A stretch of DNA of 64,000 nucleotides from Thalassospira tepidiphila MCCC 1A03514 (GTDB lineage: Bacteria; Pseudomonadota; Alphaproteobacteria; Rhodospirillales; Thalassospiraceae), in NCBI RefSeq assembly GCF_001662875.1, contig NZ_JPVZ01000005.1, forward strand, positions 124,001-188,000. The letters run 5' to 3'. The first letter of the stretch is position 1. Every line of letters begins with the position of its first letter. The translations under genes and the position numbers were made by a program. Shown piece by piece: positions 27,274-35,095 of the stretch. The notes under the pieces were generated by a model, which saw nothing but the letters and a program-made list of their open reading frames with translations, had not been told where the DNA came from and searched no databases.

Positions 27274-27324
27274 AGGCGAAAAATGCCCTGCCCGGTGATT
27301 GGAACCGGCCAGGTGATTTCGCCT
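27274..27324 (-). promoter_or_regulatory. Large stem-loop at the soxB-soxC junction
   Basis: Outer arms AGGCGAAA/TTTCGCCT (27274-27281, 27317-27324) and inner arms CCTGCCCGGT/ACCGGCCAGG (27287-27296, 27304-27313, one mismatch) form a 51-nt hairpin that touches the soxB stop codon. No U-run follows on the minus strand. It could stabilise the upstream mRNA or reduce transcription into soxC. Confidence 0.6.
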
Positions 27325-29017
27325 AGTTCATTCCAATCACTTTCACGGTGTCATTGCGTGGAATATCAATGACCTTGTGACGGGTGATGTAGTTTTCCAT
27401 CAGATCGTAGACCGCGGGTCCTTCAACGCCTTCGTTGACGGATGCCCAACCGGCGACGACATAACTGCGATCCGCTTCAATCGGCTCGCCAGTCTTGATC
27501 ATGGTCATGTTCGAGATACGGTTGCCGATGCTTTCCTTGGGTGCGCAGCTATAGGCCATGCCACCGACACGGACCATGTCACCCCCCTGTTGGAAGAACG
27601 GATCCTTGTTAAACAGGTTGTCACAAACATCCTCGAGGATTTCTTTGATCTGCGTACCTGTGAATTCCAGACGATAAACCGACGGGTAATTCATGCTGGT
27701 CTGGTTATAAAGATCATCGATGGTGATATCGTCACCCGGAAGCAATGTCGTGCCCCAACGGAAGCCCGGGCTGAATGCCAGTTCCGCATCTCGTTCTTCC
27801 ATGATCCCCTGACAAATCAGGTCATCCCAGGTGCCGTTGAAATTACCGCGGCGGTACAGCAAACCAGATGTCTTACCGATGACGCGATTGCACTCCACCT
27901 CATAAGGTGCACGGACCTCGTCAATCTTGGCGGCCATTTCCGGATCGGGATCAATCACATCCGAGAACACCGGAATAAGTGCAGAATTATAATTGGTTAC
28001 GCGCCCATCTTTAACTTCCAGATCAACGCGCCCCAGATATTTGCCGTGTGAACCCGATGACAAAAGCAATGTATTGCCGATCTTGATCGCCTCTGGCACG
28101 GCATCATGGGTGTGGCCTGTCAGGATGACATCAATGCCGTTCACAACAGTTGCCAGCTTCTGGTCCACGTCAAATCCGTTATGCGACAACAGGACGACCA
28201 CAGCGGCCCCGGCCTCGCGCGCGGCGTCGACATTGGCCTGAATGACTTCCGGGCGAATACCAAACGACCAGTTCGGGATCATCCAGCGCGGATTGGCAAT
28301 CGGGGTATATGGCATGGCCTGCCCGATCACCGCGACCTTATGTCCGCCGGTTTCATAGAACGCGGTATGCTCGAAAACCGGTTCATCCCATTCTGTGTCA
28401 AAAACGTTGCTAGCCAAAAATGGATAACCGAGATCATCAACGATCTCCTTGACCCGGTCTTCGCCAAAGGTGAATTCCCAGTGCCCGACCATCGCATCAG
28501 GCTTGAGCAGCTTCATGCAATCAACCATGTCCTGCCCATTGGTCTTGAGTGACGTATAGGACCCCTGCCAGGTATCGCCACCATCAAGGAACAGAACGTT
28601 GTTATCCCCGCGTTCCGCACGGATCGCCTTGACCAGCGTCGCGGTGCGATCAAGACCGCCAAGCCGTCCATAAGTCCGCGCCATATCGACATAATCGACC
28701 ATGGTGTGCGCATAGGCGAGAGGACTGCCGCGCTTAATCCCGAAGTGGGACAGGAATTCCTCGCCAACAAGATGCGGCGGAATGCCTTCAAACGCCCCGA
28801 CACCGTAATTTTCTGATGGCGGGCGGAAATAGACAGGCTTTAGCTGGGCATGAACATCGGTGAAGTGCAAAAGCGTAATGCTGCCTTTGCTGTCAAACTT
28901 CAAAATGTCGTCCTGGGTCAGACGCTGTTGGGCAGCCACACGGGTCAAACTACCCATATAGCCGGTCGCTGCGGTGGTCACAGCTGCCCATTGTAAAAAT
29001 TCACGGCGCGAAAACAT
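27323..29017 (-). CDS. soxB: SoxB, dimanganese thiosulfohydrolase
   Basis: A 564-residue protein of the 5'-nucleotidase/metallophosphoesterase family with a Tat signal (FSRREFLQWAA). Metal and active-site motifs are present in order: FTDVHAQ near residue 53, GGDTWQGS near 145, GHWEFTFGEDR near 177, LSHNGFDVDQ near 278 and GHTHDAVPE near 300. It releases sulfate from the sulfonate bound to the SoxY carrier. Length and motifs match the well-studied SoxB proteins. It sits between soxA and soxC as in Paracoccus. Confidence 0.96.
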   Translation of the reverse strand: MFSRREFLQWAAVTTAATGYMGSLTRVAAQQRLTQDDILKFDSKGSITLLHFTDVHAQLKPVYFRPPSENYGVGAFEGIPPHLVGEEFLSHFGIKRGSPLAYAHTMVDYVDMARTYGRLGGLDRTATLVKAIRAERGDNNVLFLDGGDTWQGSYTSLKTNGQDMVDCMKLLKPDAMVGHWEFTFGEDRVKEIVDDLGYPFLASNVFDTEWDEPVFEHTAFYETGGHKVAVIGQAMPYTPIANPRWMIPNWSFGIRPEVIQANVDAAREAGAAVVVLLSHNGFDVDQKLATVVNGIDVILTGHTHDAVPEAIKIGNTLLLSSGSHGKYLGRVDLEVKDGRVTNYNSALIPVFSDVIDPDPEMAAKIDEVRAPYEVECNRVIGKTSGLLYRRGNFNGTWDDLICQGIMEERDAELAFSPGFRWGTTLLPGDDITIDDLYNQTSMNYPSVYRLEFTGTQIKEILEDVCDNLFNKDPFFQQGGDMVRVGGMAYSCAPKESIGNRISNMTMIKTGEPIEADRSYVVAGWASVNEGVEGPAVYDLMENYITRHKVIDIPRNDTVKVIGMN

Positions 29018-29135
29018 TTATTGGTGGCCTCCGGGCAATATTCACCTGTTCGGCAACGCGGCCGAGGCATTTAAAGGAAGAAAGGCGGGGCAACCGGGAG
29101 GATAATCCAATCACCCCTGTAGTAACTTTTGAGTC

Positions 29136-29996
29136 TTATTGACGAACTGCCGGTGTCTCGACGGACAAGCCGGTCCCACGCCAGGTCACATAAACCTCAA
29201 GCGCCATCAGTTCGTCAGAAAATGCTGCGGGGAATTCCGCACGGGTATCGCGGATGCAACCGCGGAAACGGTTATGCAGTGACACCAAGCTGGCCTGCTT
29301 CAGGCGATAGGTCGGGAACCCGTTGACATTGCCCTGACTGAGATGGTCGGCGCGAATGTAGTTGCCATTGTTCTGTTCATGACAGGATGCACAGGACAGA
29401 TTGAGCTGCCCGGTCCGGGTGTAATAAAGCTCGTTGCCCTTCTCCCACCAGCTCTGCATGTGCCCTTCGGCAAGATCGATGGCAACCGGCGTGCCCAACG
29501 ACTGATGTTTGACATAGGCGGTCAACGCCTTCTGTTCAGGGGCGTCAAACTTATAGGCCTCTGCCCCCATCTCTTCAGTGCGGCACTTGTTGATCTGAAG
29601 TTCCACATTGATCGGGCGGTTGGATGCTTCATCCCATTTCGGGAAGCTTGCCCCGACACCAGCCATGCTTTCCTCGGCATCCCCGTGACAGGATGCACAG
29701 GATTTACCAGCACTTCCGTCAACCGTATTCCAAAGATCCGCACCATCCTGCACTTCAAGCATTCCGGGGTTTTCAAAGGTATCGGTTTCCAAAAGACGCG
29801 TTTCTTCGGTTCGGTACAGCCAACCTGACAGCACCTCGTCAAGCGGGTGCCCCTCTGGCGGTGCCGCCCGGGTGATCATCTGGATTTCGCCGTCAATGAC
29901 GAGTTCTTCGTCAACCGGCCCACCGGCAAACGCAATCCCCGGGACAAGTGCGGTCATGGCAACCGCAGCAGCTTTGGCTATGATTTGGTTTCTCAA
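29136..29996 (-). CDS. soxA: SoxA, dihaem c-type cytochrome of SoxAX
   Basis: A 286-residue periplasmic cytochrome. The start is a TTG at 29996 preceded by GGGAGGG, followed by a signal peptide ending near AFA. Two haem sites are visible, CASCHGDAEE and CASCHEQNNG, so this is the dihaem form. GCIRDTRAEF near the C-terminus contains the cysteine that ligates the active haem in known SoxA. With SoxX it joins thiosulfate to the SoxY cysteine. It follows soxZ across a hairpin and precedes soxB by 118 nt. Confidence 0.94.
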   Translation of the reverse strand: MRNQIIAKAAAVAMTALVPGIAFAGGPVDEELVIDGEIQMITRAAPPEGHPLDEVLSGWLYRTEETRLLETDTFENPGMLEVQDGADLWNTVDGSAGKSCASCHGDAEESMAGVGASFPKWDEASNRPINVELQINKCRTEEMGAEAYKFDAPEQKALTAYVKHQSLGTPVAIDLAEGHMQSWWEKGNELYYTRTGQLNLSCASCHEQNNGNYIRADHLSQGNVNGFPTYRLKQASLVSLHNRFRGCIRDTRAEFPAAFSDELMALEVYVTWRGTGLSVETPAVRQ

Positions 29997-30019
29997 GACA
30001 TTCCCTCCCGATACAGTGG

Positions 30020-30050
30020 CGGGCCCGTGATCACCTGGATCAAGGACCCG
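30020..30050 (-). promoter_or_regulatory. Stem-loop between soxZ and soxA
   Basis: Arms CGGGCCC/GGACCCG (30020-30026, 30044-30050; one G-U in RNA) enclose an inner TGATC/GATCA stem (30028-30032, 30038-30042) and a 5-nt loop. It starts 8 nt after the soxZ stop on the minus strand. No U-run follows, so an mRNA stability or processing role is more likely than full termination. Confidence 0.55.
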
Positions 30051-30057
30051 TCCCGAA

Positions 30058-30384
30058 TCATTTTATGGCGATCTTGTTTTCAGTCTCGTAGACAGAACCG
30101 TCATCATCCAACCAGCTGAACTTGAATGTTCCAGCCTCGTTAACCTTGGCGGAAAACTCGATATAGGGGTTGGCGGAAATTGCCGGCTCGAGTTCACAGG
30201 AAAACACAGGCTTGCCGTTGAATTCACAGGTGAACTTGTTGATGATCTGGCGCGGGATGAGATTGCCATCCTTGCCCTTGCGCAACCCTGATTCCATCGG
30301 ATGGTTGATCAGGGTCTTGATGGTGATGATCTCACCAGCCGATGCGGATTTCGGCACTTTTACACGCGGCTTGATATTGTCCAT
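30058..30384 (-). CDS. soxZ: SoxZ, sulfur carrier complex subunit
   Basis: A 108-residue protein without a signal peptide, as usual for SoxZ, which is exported as a complex with the Tat-targeted SoxY. The start at 30384 (MDNIKPRVKVP) follows GGGAGAAAG; a longer frame to 30417 overlaps soxY. IITIKTLINHPMESGLRKG is a characteristic segment, and the C-terminus is an Ig-like strand pattern (FSWLDDDGSVYE). It lies 20 nt after soxY. SoxYZ carries the sulfur substrate through the cycle. Confidence 0.94.
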   Translation of the reverse strand: MDNIKPRVKVPKSASAGEIITIKTLINHPMESGLRKGKDGNLIPRQIINKFTCEFNGKPVFSCELEPAISANPYIEFSAKVNEAGTFKFSWLDDDGSVYETENKIAIK

Positions 30385-30404
30385 TTGACTTTCTCCCGAT
30401 CCGA

Positions 30405-30860
30405 TCAGCCGCCGCAACCACCGATGGTCACTTTGACTTCTTTTTTATCCATGAAAACCTGCCCCTTGCTGGTCTTTGCGACCGCAACCACATTCTGGGT
30501 TTTCGCAAGACGCATGCGGGTTTTCGCTTCGGCTGCACCGCTCATCGGCGTGAAGTGGAATACAGCGACATCCGGGTTGGGGTTGCCTTCGGCATAGATG
30601 ACAACCGACTCAACGTAATCGTCATCCGTCATCGGGCTTGCCACAGACACCTCGATCGGTACGGTGTTGCCGTTTTCGGCAATTTCCGGCGTCGTCAGGG
30701 TCAGGTCACCACCCATCGCGGGTTCTTTACCACCGGCAAAGTTTTTGATGCTTTCGGCTGTGGCTTCCGGCGTGGCAGAGGCGGACAGCGAGAAGCCGAA
30801 CACTCCGGCTGCAGCTGCACCGACCGATGCACAAAGCATTTGGCGTCGTGTGAGATTCAT
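30405..30860 (-). CDS. soxY: SoxY, sulfur-substrate carrier protein
   Basis: A 151-residue protein. The ATG at 30860 gives a Tat signal (LTRRQMLCASVG, cleavage near ASA). The C-terminus ends in TIGGCGG, the swinging arm whose cysteine covalently carries thiosulfate and its oxidation products. The remainder is the SoxY Ig-like core. The longer open frame to 30920 overlaps soxX and is rejected. It is followed at once by soxZ, its structural partner. Confidence 0.96.
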   Translation of the reverse strand: MNLTRRQMLCASVGAAAAGVFGFSLSASATPEATAESIKNFAGGKEPAMGGDLTLTTPEIAENGNTVPIEVSVASPMTDDDYVESVVIYAEGNPNPDVAVFHFTPMSGAAEAKTRMRLAKTQNVVAVAKTSKGQVFMDKKEVKVTIGGCGG

Positions 30861-30879
30861 CTTGGTTCCTCGGTGGTTG

Positions 30880-31341
30880 TTATTCTTTGAGCGTCGCCAA
30901 ATAGGCCACGACATCTTCAACTTCCTGCGCGGTCAGGATTGTTTTGCCGACCAGATCTTCGCGGACATTGATGCCGACATTCAGCGAATAGAAACCCGGC
31001 ATAACCGTCTCTTCGGAAAAAACTTCTTTGGCATCAGCCACGATGGCGCGAAGTTCGCCCTCGCTCCAGCGGTCGGCAGCACCATCAAGCGGCGGCCCGA
31101 CTTCGCCGTGGAACAGCTGGTCGCTTTGATCTTTGACGGCGTGACATGCCAGACAGTTGCCAAGGCTACGATTGGCAAAGACCTTACGCCCGTTTTCCGG
31201 GTCCCCCGGCTGGCTGGTCAATGACTGGGATACGGACATGTCATCGAATTTGACATCGGCAGGTGCAAGTGCATCAGCTGCGGCAAGGGCCGGAAGGCCA
31301 ACGATCAGGCACGCAAGAAAGGTTCTTGGTTTCCAAGACAT
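30880..31341 (-). CDS. soxX: SoxX, monohaem c-type cytochrome of SoxAX
   Basis: A 153-residue periplasmic cytochrome with a signal peptide ending near AAA at residue 20 and one haem motif, CLACHAVKDQ. The start is the ATG at 31341, preceded by AGGAGGAA; the open frame to 31389 lacks this support. A methionine near GEL...VMPGF is a possible axial ligand. It forms the SoxAX heterodimer with SoxA. It is the first gene of soxXYZABCDEF, and the upstream 196 bp correspond to the soxW-soxX region bound by SoxR in Paracoccus. Confidence 0.93.
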   Translation of the reverse strand: MSWKPRTFLACLIVGLPALAAADALAPADVKFDDMSVSQSLTSQPGDPENGRKVFANRSLGNCLACHAVKDQSDQLFHGEVGPPLDGAADRWSEGELRAIVADAKEVFSEETVMPGFYSLNVGINVREDLVGKTILTAQEVEDVVAYLATLKE

Positions 31342-31537
31342 GGCGTTGTGGTTCCTCCTGTGACGATGCCCCTGCCCTCTGTGTGGCATATGAACATCCC
31401 CGGTCTGACATCTGGCGGCTCTGACGGCGCCTTTAGTTCAAGTTATTCAAACTCAACTTTTAATTCAACACATAAATATGATATTTTTAATGTTTCATGT
31501 GCTGAACTATTAATTATGCATGCATTCCAAGGGGTTG
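31342..31537 (-). promoter_or_regulatory. soxW-soxX intergenic region, AT-rich promoter
   Basis: This 196-bp region is AT-rich compared with its surroundings. On the plus strand it has TTCAA repeats (about 31437-31468) and TAATTCAACACATAA at 31461-31475, similar to TAATTCAATCATAA upstream of soxS/soxV. Established knowledge: SoxR acts at this intergenic position in Paracoccus-type clusters. The exact operator is not known here. Confidence 0.5.
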
Positions 31538-32155
31538 TTACTGCCCCAATCGCCCCTCTTCCTGAAGCTTCTGTATGATGCGGGCATGATATTTCTGGAA
31601 GTGCTCGTCGGTTTCGTAGCCCTTCTCGTTTACCCAGCGAAACATATTCAGGAACGTCCATTTGCCAAACGCACCGGGCATGGTCGCAACCGCGGCCTCG
31701 GCGGCATTTTTGCCGTCTTCCGGTGCTTCTTCAGGCAGAAAAACGATGGTCGGTGTAAAGACGTACCCCCACTTGCGGGCGGCGGTTTTCTCGCTCAGTA
31801 CGTCACCATCAAGATCAATCACTTCTTCGTCGCCAAACATGTTGTACTGGACGACCTTGAAGTTCTCCTTGATGTAGTCGGATACCTCTGGATCGCTCAG
31901 CAGTTCGGTATGCATCTTGGCGCAATAGATGCAACCGCGCTGTTCAAAGATCATCACCAGACGCTTGTTTTCATCCCGGGCGGCCGCGATATCGTCGGCA
32001 ATGTCACGAAATGTGATGGAAAACCAGTCTTGCTTGTGCAGACCATCTTCGCCCACGGTTTCCGCGTGCGATCCTTGTGACCAACTCATTACCAGCAAAC
32101 CGGCGACCAGATATTTTGCCAAAGGCACTCCACGCAACAGATGACGCATATTCAT
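31538..32155 (-). CDS. soxW: SoxW, periplasmic thioredoxin
   Basis: A 205-residue protein. The ATG at 32155 has AGGAG seven bases upstream. A signal or membrane segment (KYLVAGLLVMSW, ending near SHA) precedes a thioredoxin fold with the active site RGCIYCAKMH. FTPTIVFLPEE contains the conserved cis-proline segment. It would be reduced by SoxV and keep the SoxY cysteine free of disulfides. It begins 10 nt after soxV and lies in the same orientation as soxX. Confidence 0.9.
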   Translation of the reverse strand: MNMRHLLRGVPLAKYLVAGLLVMSWSQGSHAETVGEDGLHKQDWFSITFRDIADDIAAARDENKRLVMIFEQRGCIYCAKMHTELLSDPEVSDYIKENFKVVQYNMFGDEEVIDLDGDVLSEKTAARKWGYVFTPTIVFLPEEAPEDGKNAAEAAVATMPGAFGKWTFLNMFRWVNEKGYETDEHFQKYHARIIQKLQEEGRLGQ

Positions 32156-32165
32156 GACGCAACTC

Positions 32166-32900
32166 CTATCCGAGGGTCGAAAGCGAAGGGAAAGTCTCAA
32201 GCAACCATTGGGCGATGGCCGACATCTGCCCGGTCATGAACAAGATACCGGTCAACACCAACAAGATCCCCATCGCCCGCTCAACAGTGTGCATGTATCG
32301 TTTGAATTTTCGGGACCAGCCAACGAATTGCCCAGCGAAAAGCCCCGCCAGCGCAAAGGGCAAACCGATTCCCAGCGAATAAACCGCAAGCAACCCTGCC
32401 CCGCGCAATGCCGTGCTTTCCGCCCCGGCAACAAACAGGATTGCGGCCAATGCTGGCCCCACGCACGGTGTCCAGCCAAAGGCGAAGGCAAGCCCCATCA
32501 CATAGGCCCCGACAAGCCCCGCCGGCTTTTTCGCCACATTGACCCGCGCATCGCGATACAAAAGCGATATCCGGAACACCCCCATGAAATGGAGGCCCAT
32601 GACCGCAATCATGATCCCGGCAATGATCGATAAAATGTCAAAATAGCTGGCCAGTGACTGACCAATGACGCTTGCCGTCGCACCGAGTGCGATGAAAATC
32701 GTGCTGAAACCCGCGACAAAGGCCAATGCCGTAAAGAACACCTGGCGTGACTTCGCACTTGCGACCGCACGATCATCAAGATCCGCTACACTGACCCCTG
32801 CCAGATAGGCAAGGTATGGTGGCACAATCGGCAAAACACAGGGCGTAAAGAACGACAACACCCCCGCAAGGAAGGCTGCGCCGAAACCAATATCGAGCAA
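32166..32900 (-). CDS. soxV: SoxV, CcdA-family thiol-disulfide transporter
   Basis: A 244-residue membrane protein with six hydrophobic segments. The two redox cysteines lie in FFTPCVLPIVPPYL (first segment) and GWTPCVGPALA (fourth), exactly as in CcdA/SoxV. It moves reducing equivalents from cytoplasmic thioredoxin to SoxW in the periplasm. The gene starts 120 bp from the divergent soxS. It could also serve cytochrome c maturation, but its place next to soxW supports SoxV. Confidence 0.9.
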   Translation of the reverse strand: MLDIGFGAAFLAGVLSFFTPCVLPIVPPYLAYLAGVSVADLDDRAVASAKSRQVFFTALAFVAGFSTIFIALGATASVIGQSLASYFDILSIIAGIMIAVMGLHFMGVFRISLLYRDARVNVAKKPAGLVGAYVMGLAFAFGWTPCVGPALAAILFVAGAESTALRGAGLLAVYSLGIGLPFALAGLFAGQFVGWSRKFKRYMHTVERAMGILLVLTGILFMTGQMSAIAQWLLETFPSLSTLG

Positions 32901-33020
32901 TTCATGTTCCTCCCGGCGCTGTGGGTATCTGATTTTGGAATTTGTTTATCAGCGCCTGTTCAAAGAATAGTATTTTTCATATATATAATTCAATCATAAC
33001 TTTATGTAGAATTCAGACAT
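32901..33020. promoter_or_regulatory. soxV-soxS divergent promoter region
   Basis: An AT-rich 120-bp region. It contains TAATTCAATCATAA at 32986-32999 and ATGT-N9-ACAT (33004-33020), centred on GAATTC and abutting the soxS start. In Paracoccus-type clusters SoxR binds the soxS-soxV region, so these are candidate operator parts. No ribosome binding site is visible before soxS. Confidence 0.5.
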
Positions 33021-33395
33021 ATGGAAAAACCGCACATTTCCGGGACATCTCGGTTCATTCTGGCCATGATTTTCGCATCACAGATGTGGATTGGCTCTTC
33101 ATTGGCGACCGAGTTGCTGATGCTTGAACAAAAGGGATGCGCATGGTGTGTGCGTTGGCATCAGGAAATCGGCGAAGCCTACCCCAACACCGATCAGGGT
33201 AAACTGGCCCCTCTTCGCCGTGTTGATATTCATGAATGGCCCGACGACCTTGATCACATCGCGCGTGAACGTGTTACACCGACATTCGTGTTAATCAGCA
33301 ACAACCGGGAAATCGCCCGTCTGCGTGGTTATCCCGGCGATCATTTTTTCTGGCCGATGCTTGACGAGATGCTCTCGCAATTGCCGAACGATTAG
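33021..33395 (+). CDS. soxS: SoxS, regulatory periplasmic thioredoxin-like protein
   Basis: A 124-residue protein with an N-terminal signal (ILAMIFASQMWIGSS) and a thioredoxin-like active site KGCAWCVRWH. VTPTFVLIS holds the expected cis-proline. SoxS in Paracoccus is needed for full induction and activity of the sox system and receives reductant from SoxV. The ATG at 33021 has no clear ribosome binding site and directly follows an inverted repeat, so a leaderless message or a later start (ATG at 33066) is possible. soxR follows 113 nt downstream. Confidence 0.82.
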   Translation: MEKPHISGTSRFILAMIFASQMWIGSSLATELLMLEQKGCAWCVRWHQEIGEAYPNTDQGKLAPLRRVDIHEWPDDLDHIARERVTPTFVLISNNREIARLRGYPGDHFFWPMLDEMLSQLPND

Positions 33396-33446
33396 GAAAA
33401 CTGTATATTCGGTTTGAAGCACAGTATCCAATCGTGTATTGACCTG

Positions 33447-33469
33447 GATGTCTGGTATAATCGGACATC
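33447..33469. promoter_or_regulatory. Inverted repeat enclosing a TATAAT box upstream of soxR
   Basis: GATGTC-N11-GACATC at 33447-33469 encloses TATAAT at 33456-33461. Protein binding here would cover the -10 box, suggesting autorepression of soxR. A matching -35 box at normal spacing is poor. Confidence 0.55.
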
Positions 33470-33508
33470 TAATGGCTTTGGCCCTTTAACCGACGAGCAC
33501 AGCAAACG

Positions 33509-33871
33509 ATGGCCCTACCACGTTTCAAGCAAAACATGGACTCGACCGAAGCCGAAGCTCTCCTCAAGCAGGCGCGCAAGGCCAGCGAGATGCTCAAGGC
33601 GCTGTCTCATGAGACACGCTTGCTGATCCTTTGCATCCTGCAGGAAGGCGAAAAGTCGGTATCCGATCTCGAAGAAATTCTGTCCATGCCCCAGGCTGTT
33701 GTATCCCAACAACTGGCACGGCTTCGCATTGATGGTCTGGTCTCGGCCCGCCGCGAAGGCCGCATGATCTATTACCGCATTGTCGATACGGAAATGGCGA
33801 CCATCATTGGCACGCTTTATGACCTGTTCTGTGCCCCGGTCCGCGACGAAGAAAAAGCCGCTGCCGAATAG
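33509..33871 (+). CDS. soxR: SoxR, ArsR-family repressor of sox genes
   Basis: A 120-residue winged-helix protein. KALSHETRLLILCIL and LSMPQAVVSQQLARLR are the typical ArsR/SmtB segments, and the metal-site ELCVCD pattern is absent. Only two cysteines occur, at residues 42 and 108, with the same 66-residue spacing as the dithiol switch of SqrR/BigR. An internal ATG at 33536 would shorten the protein by nine residues. In Paracoccus SoxR represses sox genes until thiosulfate is present. It lies between soxS and soxT on the plus strand, with a dyad at its promoter. Confidence 0.88.
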   Translation: MALPRFKQNMDSTEAEALLKQARKASEMLKALSHETRLLILCILQEGEKSVSDLEEILSMPQAVVSQQLARLRIDGLVSARREGRMIYYRIVDTEMATIIGTLYDLFCAPVRDEEKAAAE

Positions 33872-33981
33872 GCGACAACTGCTGATCGAAAAAGCTTCCT
33901 TGAATTAGAACAGAAAAAACGTCACGATTCCGCCGACGCCTTGGCAAAAAATTACAATCAACAAGGCGGGAGGAAAACGTC

Positions 33982-35076
33982 ATGCTGGGTTTGGATAATC
34001 CCTGGGCCCTGCCGCTTGTCGGTGTTTTGACCGGCATTGTGGTGGGATTTGTCGCCCGTCGACAACATTTCTGCACGATGGCAGCCCTTGAACGCTATTG
34101 GTTTGCCGCCAACAGCATCGGTCTGCGCGCATGGGTGTTGGCGGCCATCACCGCACTGATTTGTACCCAAACGTTTATCGCCCTTGGCGTTATCGATCTT
34201 TCAAACAGTTTCTACATCACCCCGACCCTGCCGATTGCAGGCAGCATTCTGGGCGGGCTGATGTTTGGCTTTGGCATGGCTTTTGTCGGCACATGCGGAT
34301 TTGGCGCCATCATTCGCTTGGGCGGTGGCAATCTGCGTGCGCTGGTCGTCCTGACCGGTGTCGGACTGGCAGCCATTGCTGCCCTTCGCGGCGTAACGGG
34401 CCATTTTCGTGTCTGGTTTCTTGATCCGCTGTCGATTGAGTTCACCTCAGCCGGATCGCAATCGATTGGCGCGATCGCATCACACGCCAGTGGACTTGAT
34501 CTGCACTATCCAATCGCCCTGCTGATCAGTGCCATCGGGCTTTGGTGGGTCTTTCGCAGTTCTGATTTCCGTGCGGAACGCGCCAAGGCGCTTGGCGCCA
34601 TTACAATTGGTGCCTGCATATCGCTTGGTTGGGTCTGGACAACAAGCTTCGCAAAATATCGCTTTGTTGAAACCCAGATCGAGGCAGGATCCTTTGTCAC
34701 CCCGGTTGGCGACACGATCATGCAGATCATCACCGTTACCGGGGCCCTGCCCGATTACGGGGTCGGATTGGTGATCGGTGTGTTTCTGGGTGCTGCACTG
34801 GCGGCCTGGAAAAGCAACGACATGCGCTGGGAAGCCTGCGATGACGCTCGCGAACTTGGCCGCCACCTGCTGGGTGCATTCTTGATGGGAACTGGCGGCG
34901 TTTTTGCCCTTGGCTGCACCATCGGCCAAGGTGTCAGCGCGTTCTCCACTCTGGCAATTTCTTCGCCGATTGTAATGATCTCGATTGCCATCGGCGCGCG
35001 GGTCGGCCTTGGCGTCCTTCTTGAAGGATCACCGTTTGGGTTCCTGCGCGCAATATCGCTGCGCAAGCACGGTTAA
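33982..35076 (+). CDS. soxT: SoxT, YeeE/YedE-family sulfur-compound permease
   Basis: A 364-residue membrane protein with about nine hydrophobic segments and two YeeE/YedE repeat motifs containing cysteine: GTCGFGAIIRLGGGNLRAL and LGCTIGQGVSAFS. Members of this family transport thiosulfate or related sulfur compounds, and the soxT position beside soxR is conserved in sox clusters. A GGGAGGA ribosome binding site precedes the ATG. It would import a sulfur compound or signal to the cytoplasm, where SoxR could sense it. It converges with soxH. Confidence 0.87.
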   Translation: MLGLDNPWALPLVGVLTGIVVGFVARRQHFCTMAALERYWFAANSIGLRAWVLAAITALICTQTFIALGVIDLSNSFYITPTLPIAGSILGGLMFGFGMAFVGTCGFGAIIRLGGGNLRALVVLTGVGLAAIAALRGVTGHFRVWFLDPLSIEFTSAGSQSIGAIASHASGLDLHYPIALLISAIGLWWVFRSSDFRAERAKALGAITIGACISLGWVWTTSFAKYRFVETQIEAGSFVTPVGDTIMQIITVTGALPDYGVGLVIGVFLGAALAAWKSNDMRWEACDDARELGRHLLGAFLMGTGGVFALGCTIGQGVSAFSTLAISSPIVMISIAIGARVGLGVLLEGSPFGFLRAISLRKHG

Positions 35077-35095
35077 ACCAAAACCCACGCAGCAA

